Source: Kibdelosporangium philippinense (GTDB lineage: Bacteria > Actinomycetota > Actinomycetes > Mycobacteriales > Pseudonocardiaceae). Taken from it: a stretch of 64,000 nucleotides of DNA. The notes under the pieces are model-generated. The model saw only the letters and a program-made list of their open reading frames with translations. It searched no databases and had not been told where the DNA came from. Below, piece after piece: positions 1 through 8,122 of the stretch. The stretch spans positions 3,286,001-3,350,000 of the forward strand of contig NZ_JAJVCN010000001.1 in NCBI RefSeq assembly GCF_021390435.2. Reading direction: 5' to 3'. The stretch's first letter is position 1. Each line of letters opens with the position of its first letter. A program made the position numbers and the translations under genes.

Positions 1-110
1 TCGAACACGAACGACGTCGTCTGGTACAGCGGCGTGGCTCGGGCACCGGTGGTCGGGTCGGGTTGTGCGCCCGCGTGGATCTGGCGGGTTTCGAAGGACC
101 AGCGCGTCAT
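1..110 (-). CDS. metY: O-acetylhomoserine sulfhydrylase (MetY-type), N-terminal fragment cut by window edge
   Basis: Only the first 36 codons are inside the window, reading leftwards from an ATG at 110. The residues seen (FETRQIHAG, then ATPLYQTTSFVF) are the conserved N-terminus of the PLP-dependent Cys/Met metabolism family, closest in wording to O-acetylhomoserine sulfhydrylases, which make homocysteine from O-acetylhomoserine and sulfide in the cytosol. The catalytic lysine lies outside the window, so the exact member (MetY, MetZ or a gamma-synthase) is not proven. The start codon overlaps the stop of the dioxygenase gene by 4 bp (ATGA), so the two form one operon with coupled translation. 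Confidence 0.75.
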   Translation of the reverse strand, partial: MTRWSFETRQIHAGAQPDPTTGARATPLYQTTSFVF

Positions 111-1096
111 CCGACGACGTCCGCCCACCAGCGCTCGGCCACCTTCGGGTGTGACCGGAGCCAGCCGACCAGCGCGTTCGCGCCGAACTGGGAGTGCAGC
201 GGGTTGTCCTCCTCCGCGCTCACTCCCCTGGCTTGAGCCGCGAGCGAGGGCGGAAGCGTGAGCGGGGAGACGACCGCGTCGAGCCGTGGGCCCAGGAAGA
301 ACGGAATGGAGAACCGTTCGACGCCTGCTGGCGGGCTGACCACTCGGTGGCGGGTCGCGGTCAGGTAGCCCTGGGTTGCGATCTCCAGCATCTCGCCGAT
401 GTTGAACACGAAGCTGCCCGGGATCGGGGTCGCGTCGATCCAGCTACCGTCCTGGGCCTGGACCTGCAGGCCACCGACCGAATCCTGCTGCAGAAGCGCC
501 AGGTAGCCGTAGTCCTTGTGCGCGCCGACACCCTGCTGGACGTCGTCGCGGCCGGGATAGCGGACGATCTTGACGTGGGTGGAGGCTTCCTCGTCGAACC
601 AGGCGTCGAAGTAGCTCTCGTCCTGGCCCAAGGCCGCGGCCAAGGCACGCAGGACCTCCAGACTCACCCGCAACGCCTCGTCCTGCCAGGCGAGCACGGT
701 CGCGCGCAGTTCCGGCAGTGCGGCGGGCCATTGGTTCGGGCCGATCAGGCGCTGCCAGGTCGGGCCGCCCTCCGGGACAACCGCGCGTTCGGGGCCGATG
801 TCGATTTGTTCACGCCAGTCCTGTTTGCCGCCGGTGAACTCGTAGCCCGTCCTGGTGTAGCCGCGGAACTGGGGTGAGTTGATGTTCTCGATCGCCAGCC
901 GATGCTCCAACGGCAGCGCGAAGAACTTCTTGGCGACCTCGTAGATGCCTGTGGTCAGCGAGTCAGGGACGCCGTGCCCGACGACGTAGAAGAAGCCGAC
1001 GTCGTGGGCGGCGTGCCGCAACTCGTCGAGGAAAGCCGCCCGGTCGGCCGTGGGATCACGAAACCGGGACAAGTCGATCAACGGCAGTGCACTCAC
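107..1096 (-). CDS. Isopenicillin N synthase-like Fe(II)/2-oxoglutarate dioxygenase
   Basis: A 329-residue cytosolic non-haem iron oxygenase of the IPNS/2OG family: an N-terminal DIOX_N region (PLIDLSRF, then GFFYVVGHG near residue 40) followed by the double-stranded beta-helix core. Iron ligands are visible as HKD (H193, D195) and H250 in the TATRHRV motif; R261 in RFS is the usual 2-oxoglutarate anchor. The substrate cannot be read from sequence. I chose the GTG at 1096 because homology begins there and a -10-like TAGGCT sits at 1109-1104, 7 nt ahead, which suggests a leaderless transcript. The 3' end overlaps the metY-type gene by 4 bp, hinting at a role linked to sulfur or amino acid metabolism (inference). 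Confidence 0.88.
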   Translation of the reverse strand: MSALPLIDLSRFRDPTADRAAFLDELRHAAHDVGFFYVVGHGVPDSLTTGIYEVAKKFFALPLEHRLAIENINSPQFRGYTRTGYEFTGGKQDWREQIDIGPERAVVPEGGPTWQRLIGPNQWPAALPELRATVLAWQDEALRVSLEVLRALAAALGQDESYFDAWFDEEASTHVKIVRYPGRDDVQQGVGAHKDYGYLALLQQDSVGGLQVQAQDGSWIDATPIPGSFVFNIGEMLEIATQGYLTATRHRVVSPPAGVERFSIPFFLGPRLDAVVSPLTLPPSLAAQARGVSAEEDNPLHSQFGANALVGWLRSHPKVAERWWADVVG

Positions 1097-1143
1097 ACAT
1101 TGCAGCCTATTGGCCCAACGCAACTTGAGTCCCATGAAGTGGA

Positions 1144-2144
1144 CCTAGATGACTGATTCCGTGAAATTGGTGTTCAGTGATCGAACGCGATCAGTGACCG
1201 CTTGCTGGTCACGCCGGTTTCCCAGTTCTGCCAGATCCCGGCGGCCATGGCCAATAGCCGCTGGGCGACGCGGGTGAACACCCCGGCTGGAGTGCGGGCG
1301 CCGTGGTGCTCCAGGTCGAGCTGGCCTTTGAGGGTTTGGTTGACCGATTCGATCCACTGGCGCACGTGGCCGAGGTTGCCGTGGCGGTAGGTCTCGTCGC
1401 GGCGGTCCGGGCGCAGCAGTCGCAGGCCCAGCGCCGCGGTCAACTCGTGGAAGTGCTTGCCGGCGAAGCCTTTGTCGGCCAGCAGGATCTGCCCGGAACG
1501 GATGAGGTGGTGGTTGCGCTCCAGCAATGCGGCGAGTACCTCGCGCTCGCCGAGCTTCGGGTTGGCCAGGCACCACATGATCGGCATCCCGTCGCCCGCG
1601 CAGACCAGGTAGAGTTTCAGGCCCCAGTAGAACCGGGAATGCGCGGCGCAGTAGCCGTAGCCGGCGTGCCCGGCCAGGTCCGAGCGTTTCACCGTCTCGC
1701 GCGACATGCCGCACGGAACGGGGGTGGCGTCGGCGATCCACACATCGTCGAACCAGGACGGGCAACACGCAGCCAGGACAAGAACCGCCTTGCACAGCAA
1801 CGGATGGACGTTCTTGAGCCGCTTGTGGTAGCCGGACTGCTCCGGCAGGTACGGGAACATGACCTGCCACTCGGCGCTGGAGCGGATATGCCGGATCCAG
1901 CGCCGCTCGCTGGGGTACCGCAGCAGCACCTGAGCCACGGCCAGGGTGATCAGCTCGCTGTCGGACAGCAACGGCCGACGGCCGCGTCCGGCGCGGGGTG
2001 GTACCACGTGATCGTCGATGAGCACGTAGAGTGCGGTCAGGAGGGTGTTCAGTTCTTTCGTCACACATTGATCTTGAACACCCTCCTCTCATGTCCGCGC
2101 CCCGGCCTCACTTCACGTGATCTTCACGGAATCAGTCATCTAGG
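1144..2144 (-). mobile_element. IS982-family insertion sequence
   Basis: A compact element of about 1.0 kb holding one transposase gene. Its ends are perfect 22-bp inverted repeats, 1144-1165 and 2123-2144, each containing GACTGATTCCGTGAA or its complement. The outermost CTAG is palindromic, so it may be a 4-bp target duplication (1145-1148 and 2140-2143) rather than part of the repeat. It lies between the divergent dioxygenase and SDR genes and ends 8 bp before the SDR start codon. Intact ends plus an uninterrupted transposase suggest a recent, possibly still mobile copy. The family call rests on the transposase. Confidence 0.88.
1174..2064 (-). CDS. IS982-family DDE transposase
   Basis: A 296-residue transposase filling the element. 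It carries the pattern of IS982 DDE transposases: a first aspartate in WIADATPVPCG, a second in ILLADKGFAGKHF, and the glutamate in RQWIESVNQTLKGQ. Length matches the family (about 270-310 residues). The N-terminal third is the helical DNA-binding part. The frame is open from a GTG at 2064 to the stop at 1174, with no frameshift, so activity is plausible. An alternative ATG a few bases upstream is out of frame. Confidence 0.92.
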   Translation of the reverse strand: MTKELNTLLTALYVLIDDHVVPPRAGRGRRPLLSDSELITLAVAQVLLRYPSERRWIRHIRSSAEWQVMFPYLPEQSGYHKRLKNVHPLLCKAVLVLAACCPSWFDDVWIADATPVPCGMSRETVKRSDLAGHAGYGYCAAHSRFYWGLKLYLVCAGDGMPIMWCLANPKLGEREVLAALLERNHHLIRSGQILLADKGFAGKHFHELTAALGLRLLRPDRRDETYRHGNLGHVRQWIESVNQTLKGQLDLEHHGARTPAGVFTRVAQRLLAMAAGIWQNWETGVTSKRSLIAFDH

Positions 2145-2152
2145 CTGGGTAC

Positions 2153-2911
2153 ATGACGCGAGTGCTGATCACGGGATCCGCCGACGGACTCGGGCAGATG
2201 GTGGCCCGTGGACTGATCGAGAAAGGGCACGAGGTCACCCTGCACGCACGCAGTGAAAGCCGGGCGCAGGACGCCCTGAAAGGCGCGCCGGGAGCGGCCG
2301 GTGCGCTGGTCGGGGATCTGTCCAGCATCGCGGAGACCAAGAAGATCGCCGAACAGGCCAACACGTCCGGACGATTCGACGTGATCGTGCACAACGCCGC
2401 GATCGGCTACCGGGAGCGGCGGCGCATCGAGACAGCAGCCGGCCTCGCCCACGTCTTCGCGGTCAACTCGCTGGCCCCCTACCTGCTGACGGCCTTGATC
2501 GACCGGCCCGATCGGCTGATCTACCTGAGCTCAGGCATGCACCTCGGCGGCAATCCCGACCTGACTGACCTGCAGTGGGAACGCCGCCGCTGGAACGGCT
2601 CGCAGGCGTACTCCGATTCGAAGCTGCACGACGCCCTGCTGGCGTTCGCCGTCGCCCGGTTGTGGCCGGACGTGCAGTCCAACGCCGTCGACCCGGGCTG
2701 GGTGGCCACGAAAATGGGTGGGCCCGGGGCGTCGAGGGATTTGTCTCGCGCGCCGGAAACCCAGGTGTGGCTGGCGACCGCGGACGAGCCCGGCAGCGGC
2801 GGCTACTACTACCACCGCAAACCGCACCGGACCCATCCCGCGGTCTCGGACACCCGCATACAGGACGGGTTCCTCAAGGCGTGTGCAGACCTCACGAACG
2901 TGACCCTCTAG
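2153..2911 (+). CDS. Short-chain dehydrogenase/reductase
   Basis: A 252-residue Rossmann-fold oxidoreductase. The cofactor-binding motif TGSADGLG is at residues 7-14, HNAA near 80 replaces the usual NNAG, the catalytic serine is in YLSSG (126-127), and the YxxxK pair is Y153/K157. The C-terminus ends in an unusual stretch rich in Tyr and His (GGYYYHRKPHRTHP), typical of SDRs annotated as dehydrogenases acting on small carbonyls; the substrate is unknown. There is no Shine-Dalgarno, but TAGGCT at 2141-2146 lies 6 nt before the ATG, so a leaderless start is likely. That hexamer straddles the right junction of the insertion sequence, so the element probably altered its promoter. Confidence 0.88.
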   Translation: MTRVLITGSADGLGQMVARGLIEKGHEVTLHARSESRAQDALKGAPGAAGALVGDLSSIAETKKIAEQANTSGRFDVIVHNAAIGYRERRRIETAAGLAHVFAVNSLAPYLLTALIDRPDRLIYLSSGMHLGGNPDLTDLQWERRRWNGSQAYSDSKLHDALLAFAVARLWPDVQSNAVDPGWVATKMGGPGASRDLSRAPETQVWLATADEPGSGGYYYHRKPHRTHPAVSDTRIQDGFLKACADLTNVTL

Positions 2912-3963
2912 TCCGCGTGCGCCCACGCCTTCTTCAAGGCAACCTTGCCACCGGTCTGTAGCAACGAACCGCTGAACAACCTGCTGGCCAGCTGCACAAT
3001 CAGCACGACCGTCACAGCCAGGATGCCCAACGAGACGAAGGCCTCCCACGCCTGGGCGTCGCCCGTGAACATCCGGATCGGCATTGCCACACCCGCCGAG
3101 AACGGGATGTACGACAGCACGGTCATCAGTGGCTGGTTGTCGGACGCGAACACGACCGCGAAGTACGGCGCCATCACCAGCAACATCACCGGACCCGTAC
3201 TAGCCCCGAGATCCTCCTGACGACTGACCAAAGCCCCGGCAACCGCCCAAATCCCGGCCAGCAGCACAAACCCGACGACCAGGAACGGCACGAACCAGCC
3301 AAGCGCGGGCGCGACCATGTTCACCAGTTCCGTATGGCCACCGATGCTCAACGCGATCGGCGCCGCGATGGCGATCAGCAGCACCTGACCAAGCGTCAGG
3401 ATCGAGTGGCCGATGATCTTGCCTGCCAGCATGGCCCTGACCGGGATCGTGGCCACCAGGATCTCCACGATCCTGGTCTGCTTCTCCGTGACTGTGCCCT
3501 GGGCGATGGCCACACCGCCCATGCCGAACAGGAAGAAGAACAAGGCGAACAGCTGCGTTACGATGCCCTGCACGTCCTGACTGACCGCAGACGGCTCCAG
3601 CAACTGCACCGGCGGTGCCGTGCCCAACGCCGCCACCACAGCGTTCGGCGGGTCGTTCAACGCGATCACGCGAGGCCCCGGCAAGACCGCAGCCCTGACC
3701 TCCTCCGCGCGCACGAGTTGCTCCGCCGCGGCGACATCCGGCACCTCACGGACGTCGAAACCGGTGTTGGACAACAGTTGCCGGGCCTCCGCGCCCACCA
3801 CGGCCACTGTGGGGCCTGATCCGCCGATCACGGTAGGCAGGATGGCTGCCGCAAAGAGTCCAACCAACAGAACCGCGACGCTGATCCAGAAGCCCTTGGT
3901 CCGGGTGTAGGTCTTGATCTCCCGTTCGGCGATGAGTTTGGTCGCCGGCCAGAACGCCGCCAT
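2908..3963 (-). CDS. ABC-2 type exporter permease (NatB-like)
   Basis: A 351-residue integral membrane subunit of the NatB/YhaP class: one N-terminal helix (residues 28-50), an extracytoplasmic domain to about 130, then five or six helices to about 330. It starts one base into the stop codon of the ATPase gene (TGATG), so the two are co-translated. NatAB-type exporters extrude sodium or drugs; the substrate here is not evident. Its 3' end overlaps the end of the convergent SDR gene by 4 bp. Together with the downstream-named kinase and regulator it forms a four-gene leftward operon. Confidence 0.85.
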   Translation of the reverse strand: MAAFWPATKLIAEREIKTYTRTKGFWISVAVLLVGLFAAAILPTVIGGSGPTVAVVGAEARQLLSNTGFDVREVPDVAAAEQLVRAEEVRAAVLPGPRVIALNDPPNAVVAALGTAPPVQLLEPSAVSQDVQGIVTQLFALFFFLFGMGGVAIAQGTVTEKQTRIVEILVATIPVRAMLAGKIIGHSILTLGQVLLIAIAAPIALSIGGHTELVNMVAPALGWFVPFLVVGFVLLAGIWAVAGALVSRQEDLGASTGPVMLLVMAPYFAVVFASDNQPLMTVLSYIPFSAGVAMPIRMFTGDAQAWEAFVSLGILAVTVVLIVQLASRLFSGSLLQTGGKVALKKAWAHAD

Positions 3964-4859
3964 CAGATCGCCTCCTTGAAGATCTCTTCCAACGACGGCA
4001 CCACCGGGCTGAAGCTGCGGACCGCGCCGCGGCTCAGCGCCGATTCCAGCACCCGCTGGTCGGTCTGCCCGTTCTGTTCGGACAACGGGTCCACTTCGAA
4101 CACCGCGCGTGGACCGTCCACATCCACCACTCGCACGCCGGGATGGTCACGAAGCCAGCCCGCGTCGGAGTCCACGACCAGCTCGAACCGTGTGGTGCCG
4201 TACTTGGCCCGCAGCTCTTCCCTGCCGCCGCTTGCCTTGATCTGGCCGCCTGAGATGATCACGAGGTCGTCACACAGCCGTTCGACCACGGCCAGCTGGT
4301 GGCTGGAGAACAGTACCGGGACGCCGCTGGATGCCCGTTCACGCAACACCTTCAGCACGGTGTCGACGGCGATCGGGTCGAGTCCGGAGAACGGTTCGTC
4401 GAGGATCATCGCGGTTGGTTCGTGCACGAGCGCGGCCGCGATCTGTGCGCGCTGCTGGTTGCCCAGTGACAGCTGTTCGAGCATGTCGTTGCCGCGCTCG
4501 GTGAGTTCAAGCTGCTCAAGCAGGTCCGCGGTGTTGGCTTTGGCCTTGGCCGACGACAGTCCGTGCAGCTGGCCGAGCCACTGGATCTGTTCGGCCACCT
4601 TCATTTTCGGGTACAGGCCGCGCTCTTCGGGCATGTACCCGAAGGTCTGCCGTACCGGCTGCGTGATCGGTTCGTCGTTCCACGTCACCGTTCCGCCATG
4701 CGGAGCCAGGACGCCGAGGATGATCCGCATGGTCGTCGTCTTGCCGGAGCCGTTCGCACCGAGGAAACCTGTCATCCGTCCAGGCCGGACGTTGAACGAG
4801 ATCTCATCGAGGACCCGGTGGGTGCCGAAACTCCGGCTGACCCCCATCACCTTCAACAT
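3963..4859 (-). CDS. ABC exporter ATP-binding protein (NatA-like)
   Basis: A 298-residue ATPase. Walker A is GANGSGKTT, the signature is LSLGNQQR (a variant of LSGGQ), Walker B is AMILDEPFSGLDP, and the switch histidine is in SSHQ. After about residue 220 there is the extra C-terminal domain common in NatA/YhaQ proteins. It energises the adjacent permease. I placed the start at the ATG at 4859, where family homology begins; an ATG at 4919 would add 20 unconserved residues and has GGAGG directly touching it, so neither start has an ideal ribosome site. It follows the response regulator gene, and two-component control of this exporter is likely. Confidence 0.88.
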   Translation of the reverse strand: MLKVMGVSRSFGTHRVLDEISFNVRPGRMTGFLGANGSGKTTTMRIILGVLAPHGGTVTWNDEPITQPVRQTFGYMPEERGLYPKMKVAEQIQWLGQLHGLSSAKAKANTADLLEQLELTERGNDMLEQLSLGNQQRAQIAAALVHEPTAMILDEPFSGLDPIAVDTVLKVLRERASSGVPVLFSSHQLAVVERLCDDLVIISGGQIKASGGREELRAKYGTTRFELVVDSDAGWLRDHPGVRVVDVDGPRAVFEVDPLSEQNGQTDQRVLESALSRGAVRSFSPVVPSLEEIFKEAI

Positions 4860-4931
4860 GCCGGGCAGCGTAATTCGGTGGTCGGGTGTCCCGCGTCCGG
4901 CGCGCGCCGGATAGTCCATCCTCCGCGCGGA

Positions 4932-5579
4932 CTACGACCGGCCCGGCGCGACGATTCCGTTCTCGTAGGCGTAAACGACCGCGTGCGTACGGTCACGAAG
5001 CCCCAGTTTGGTGAGAATCCTGGACACGTGTGTCTTCACGGTCGTCTCGCCGAGGAACAGCTCGCTGGCGATCTCCGCGTTGCTCACCCCGCGCGCCAAC
5101 TGAATCAGCACCTCGCACTCGCGCTCGGTGAGCTCCGGCGGGCGGTGCAACGGTTTCGCGGGTTCGTTTCCGCTGAACCGCGCGATGACCCGGCGCGTGA
5201 CCTCGGGCGACAGCAGTCCATCGCCGCGTGCCACGACCCGCACCGCGTCCACGAGGTCCTCCGGAGACGCGTTCTTCAGCAGGAATCCGCTTGCGCCTGC
5301 CCGCAGGGCTTCGAACAGGTAGTCCTCGCGGTCGAACGTGGTCAGGATGACGACTTTGGCCACGTCCACGACCCGCCGGGTGGCTTCCAGACCGTCGATC
5401 CCTGGCATCTGCACGTCCATCAGCACCACGTCCGGGCGCAGCCGCGTGACCATCTCGACCGCGGCGAGACCGTTGCCTGCCTCCCCGACGACCTCGATGT
5501 CGTCCTCGGCACCGAGAATCACCCGGAACCCGACACGCACCAGGTCGTGGTCGTCGGCAAGGACCACCCGCAGCGTCAC
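4932..5579 (-). CDS. NarL/LuxR-family response regulator
   Basis: A 215-residue two-component regulator. The receiver domain spans residues 3-120, with acidic residues D9-D10, phospho-acceptor D55 in VVLMDVQMPG, and the conserved Thr/Lys positions in ILTTF and LLKNA. A LuxR-type helix-turn-helix follows (ELTERECEVLIQLARG through TVKTHVSRILTKL). It is encoded just after the histidine kinase and before the ABC exporter, so it most likely controls that exporter when phosphorylated by the neighbouring kinase. Confidence 0.94.
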   Translation of the reverse strand: MTLRVVLADDHDLVRVGFRVILGAEDDIEVVGEAGNGLAAVEMVTRLRPDVVLMDVQMPGIDGLEATRRVVDVAKVVILTTFDREDYLFEALRAGASGFLLKNASPEDLVDAVRVVARGDGLLSPEVTRRVIARFSGNEPAKPLHRPPELTERECEVLIQLARGVSNAEIASELFLGETTVKTHVSRILTKLGLRDRTHAVVYAYENGIVAPGRS

Positions 5580-5588
5580 ACACCCTCC

Positions 5589-6836
5589 TCAGTGGACAGA
5601 CGTCGGCAGGCTGACCCGTACGCGGAACCCGCCGTCGCGGCGCGGTCCGGCGTCCAGTTCACCGCCGTGCACCGCGACCCGCTCGCGCATGCCGAGCAGA
5701 CCGAACCCGTTGGATCCTTTCACGTCGCCGCGGCCGTCGTCAGAGACCTCGATCTCCAACGCTGTTTCCAAAAACCGCACCCGCACATCGGCCCGGCGCG
5801 CGCCCGCGTGTTTCACCACGTTGGTCAACGCCTCCTGCACCACGCGATACGCCGACAGCGCCACGCCTTGCGGCACCGGCCTTGGCTCACCGTAGACGCC
5901 GTGCACCACCTCAAGCCCGGCGCTCTTGGCGGCGGAAAACAGTTCTGGCAACTGATCCAGCCCTGGCGAGGACGTCGTGTCGGACGCCTCGGTGTCCTCC
6001 GCGCGCAGCACACCGAGCAGGCCGCGTAGCTCGGTGATGGCCGTGCGCGCGGTCTGCTCGACTGTGCGCAACGCTTCGCTGGCGACGTCAGGATCCTTGC
6101 CGAGGACGCTGCGTGCGGCGCCTGCGTGCACGCCCATCACCGAGACGTGGTGTGCGACGACATCATGCAGGTCACGGGCGATCCGCACCCGCTCGGCCAC
6201 GATCGCGCCCCGCGTGTTCTGCTCCTGCGACAACCGGAGTTCCTCGGCACGCCACACCAACTCGGCCTGCCGCCTGGCCGACAACCACGCCATGTTGCCG
6301 AAGAAGTAGGCACCGGCGAAGAACAACAGGTTCATCGCGAGCGTGTACAAGACACCTGCCAGTACCGGGTTCATCGGCCCGGCTGCGTGCGGCAGGTCCG
6401 GCGGGTCGGCGATCGCGGTCAGCAGGTTGTAACCGAGCAAGATAAACATCGCCGCGATGACCGCGATCCGCGACCAGCGCGCCCACGTCCGGTTCTGCGC
6501 CCACGCACCGACCGTGTAGGTCGCGAGGAACACCGCGATCGACGGCATGAGGTTGTCGCCGACCGCGCGGATCGCTGCCGCGATGAACACCGCGCCGACC
6601 AGCAGCAGCACAACGATGGGATAGCGCCTGCGCAGTGCGAGCGGCAGCGCCAGACTGGCCGCCCAGACGAGCTGTTCCCATAACGGTGGGGCATTGGGTG
6701 TGCCGACGCTTTTCACGAGCACCATCGCCACGAGGGCGCCGACCAGCACCAGCAAGGCGATCCAGACGTCCTGCCGTTGCTCAGCGGGCGTGGGCGACGG
6801 CCGCCGCCAGTACGCCGGATCCACTCCTGTCCCCAT
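5589..6836 (-). CDS. Sensor histidine kinase, HisKA_3 (NarX/DesK-like) class
   Basis: A membrane kinase of about 415 residues. The N-terminal half contains roughly six hydrophobic helices with almost no extracytoplasmic loop, so it probably senses something in the membrane. The dimerisation helix has the phospho-acceptor motif RIARDLHDVVAHH, and the HATPase domain has VKHAGARRADV (N box variant) and GFGLLGMRERV (G box). I use the ATG at 6836 (MGTGVDPAYW); a longer frame reaches 6890 but runs into a palindromic repeat. It pairs with the response regulator 9 bp downstream and begins the leftward kinase-regulator-exporter operon. Confidence 0.92.
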   Translation of the reverse strand: MGTGVDPAYWRRPSPTPAEQRQDVWIALLVLVGALVAMVLVKSVGTPNAPPLWEQLVWAASLALPLALRRRYPIVVLLLVGAVFIAAAIRAVGDNLMPSIAVFLATYTVGAWAQNRTWARWSRIAVIAAMFILLGYNLLTAIADPPDLPHAAGPMNPVLAGVLYTLAMNLLFFAGAYFFGNMAWLSARRQAELVWRAEELRLSQEQNTRGAIVAERVRIARDLHDVVAHHVSVMGVHAGAARSVLGKDPDVASEALRTVEQTARTAITELRGLLGVLRAEDTEASDTTSSPGLDQLPELFSAAKSAGLEVVHGVYGEPRPVPQGVALSAYRVVQEALTNVVKHAGARRADVRVRFLETALEIEVSDDGRGDVKGSNGFGLLGMRERVAVHGGELDAGPRRDGGFRVRVSLPTSVH

Positions 6837-6851
6837 ACCCGCAAGGTAGCC

Positions 6852-6897
6852 CTCGTGAGTGGTTAGCCGTGTTAGAACACGACTAACCACTCACGAG
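6852..6897. repeat. Interspersed palindromic repeat, copy 1
   Basis: A 46-nt palindrome: 15-bp outer arms (CTCGTGAGTGGTTAG and its complement), one mismatch, then a 6-bp inner stem CGTGTT/AACACG with a 2-nt centre. It lies between the divergent kinase and YeiH genes, 16 bp upstream of the kinase start. Related copies are at 18022-18067, 25352-25405 and 34358-34403. The position between divergent starts argues against a simple terminator. Confidence 0.9.
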
Positions 6898-6972
6898 TCA
6901 TACCCTGGGGCTATGACCTTGGTCTGAAGTGCCCGCTACCGCGCTCGCGCGTGCGCGGAGATCCTGTGAGCT

Positions 6973-7923
6973 ATGTGGGTTGCGGTAGCGGGTGCGGCGG
7001 TCGCACTGGTGGTGAACTACTTCGTTCCGGTGCTCAGCGCGTTGACGGTCGCGGTCCTGCTCGGCGTGATGGTCCCGGTCCGGGCCGATCTACAGCTGGT
7101 GACACGGCGGTTCCTGCGTACAGGTGTGGTGTTGCTCGGGTTGCAGCTGAGCCTGACCGAGGTGACCAAGCTGGGATTCGGGACCGTGCTCGCGGTCGTG
7201 GTCACGGTGTCTGCCGGATTCTTCGGCACATTGGCGATGGCGCGCTGGATCGGGGTGTCGCGTGGCCTGGGGTTGATGGTCGCGACCGGGTTCTCGATCT
7301 GCGGTGCGTCCGCGATCGTCGCGATGGACAGCGTCGCCAAGTCTGACAAGGAAGACGTGGCCGCCAGCGTCACGCTCGTGACGTTGTACGGCAGCTTGGC
7401 GATCGCGCTGGTTCCGTTGATCGGCAGCGGGATGGGCAGCGAATTCCTTGGCAAATGGGCAGGTTTGAGCGTGCACGAGGTCGCTCAGGTGGTCGCGGCC
7501 GCCTCCCCTGCCGGGGCCGCGGCGGTCGGGATCGCGGTGGTCGTGAAGCTGACGCGGGTCGTGCTGCTGGCTCCGATCGTGGCCGGTGTCGGGTTTTTTC
7601 AGCGCCAGGACGGACCGCGACCGCCGATCGTGCCGTTGTTCGTCGTTGGCTTCTTGGCCATGGTTTTGGTGCGTAGCACGGGATTGCTGCCCGGTCTGGT
7701 CTTGGATGGCGCGAAGTTCAGCACGACCGTCTTGCTGGCTGCCGCCATGTTCGGGCTGGGTACGACGGTCCGGATCGGGAAAGTCCTGCGGTCCGGGCGT
7801 AAGGGACTTGTCCTCGGCGCGCTGTCGACCGTGTTGGTCGGCGGGGTCGCGTTCGGCTCGCTCATGTTGATCGAGCCTGCGCCCACAGCGCCGCCGCCCC
7901 AGGCGACAGCCGTCGTTCGTTGA
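6973..7923 (+). CDS. yeiH: YeiH/UPF0324-family membrane transporter (putative sulfate exporter)
   Basis: A 316-residue, very hydrophobic protein with about ten membrane helices. Family hallmarks are visible: the early GVMVPVRADL stretch after helix 2, and the glycine-rich GFSICGASAIVAMDSV segment near residue 110, matching the family pattern GxSICGASAxxA. The protein is sometimes called a sulfate exporter, but the substrate is not established. The start is the ATG at 6973, giving a slightly short N-terminus. YeiH genes normally sit next to a LysR regulator; here only the C-terminal piece of one remains, at the 3' end on the other strand. Confidence 0.85.
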   Translation: MWVAVAGAAVALVVNYFVPVLSALTVAVLLGVMVPVRADLQLVTRRFLRTGVVLLGLQLSLTEVTKLGFGTVLAVVVTVSAGFFGTLAMARWIGVSRGLGLMVATGFSICGASAIVAMDSVAKSDKEDVAASVTLVTLYGSLAIALVPLIGSGMGSEFLGKWAGLSVHEVAQVVAAASPAGAAAVGIAVVVKLTRVVLLAPIVAGVGFFQRQDGPRPPIVPLFVVGFLAMVLVRSTGLLPGLVLDGAKFSTTVLLAAAMFGLGTTVRIGKVLRSGRKGLVLGALSTVLVGGVAFGSLMLIEPAPTAPPPQATAVVR

Positions 7924-8122
7924 GGCACGCCAGGCCGACGCGCCGGGAGAACCGTGGCGTGATCCGCCGGTAGACCACGCCTTCGTGCTGGTCAGGCAGG
8001 GCTAGCGAGGCCACGATCGTCACGCCGTGTCCCAGTGCCACGAATTCGAGGATCGAGATGATCTGCTGCAGCTCGTGGGTCACCCGCGGCTGGATGCCCG
8101 CCATGGCGAACATCCGGTTCAC
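7862..8122 (-). pseudogene. Remnant of a LysR-family regulator (C-terminal part only)
   Basis: About 86 codons encode the end of a LysR substrate-binding domain: ELQQIISILEFVALGHGV, IVASLALP, GVVYRRI and LACLNERRLSPGAAALWAQA are typical of the last third of such proteins. The helix-turn-helix and most of the sensor domain are missing. The frame merges at its right end into the 3' end of the neighbouring ABC permease gene, so the 5' part was deleted and replaced. It overlaps the end of the YeiH gene by 62 bp (convergent). This was probably the YeiH regulator. Confidence 0.75.

Noticed and set aside
6852..6897. Palindrome as a terminator of the kinase or YeiH gene
   Set aside because: It lies between two divergent start codons, so neither gene would end there; treated as an interspersed repeat.
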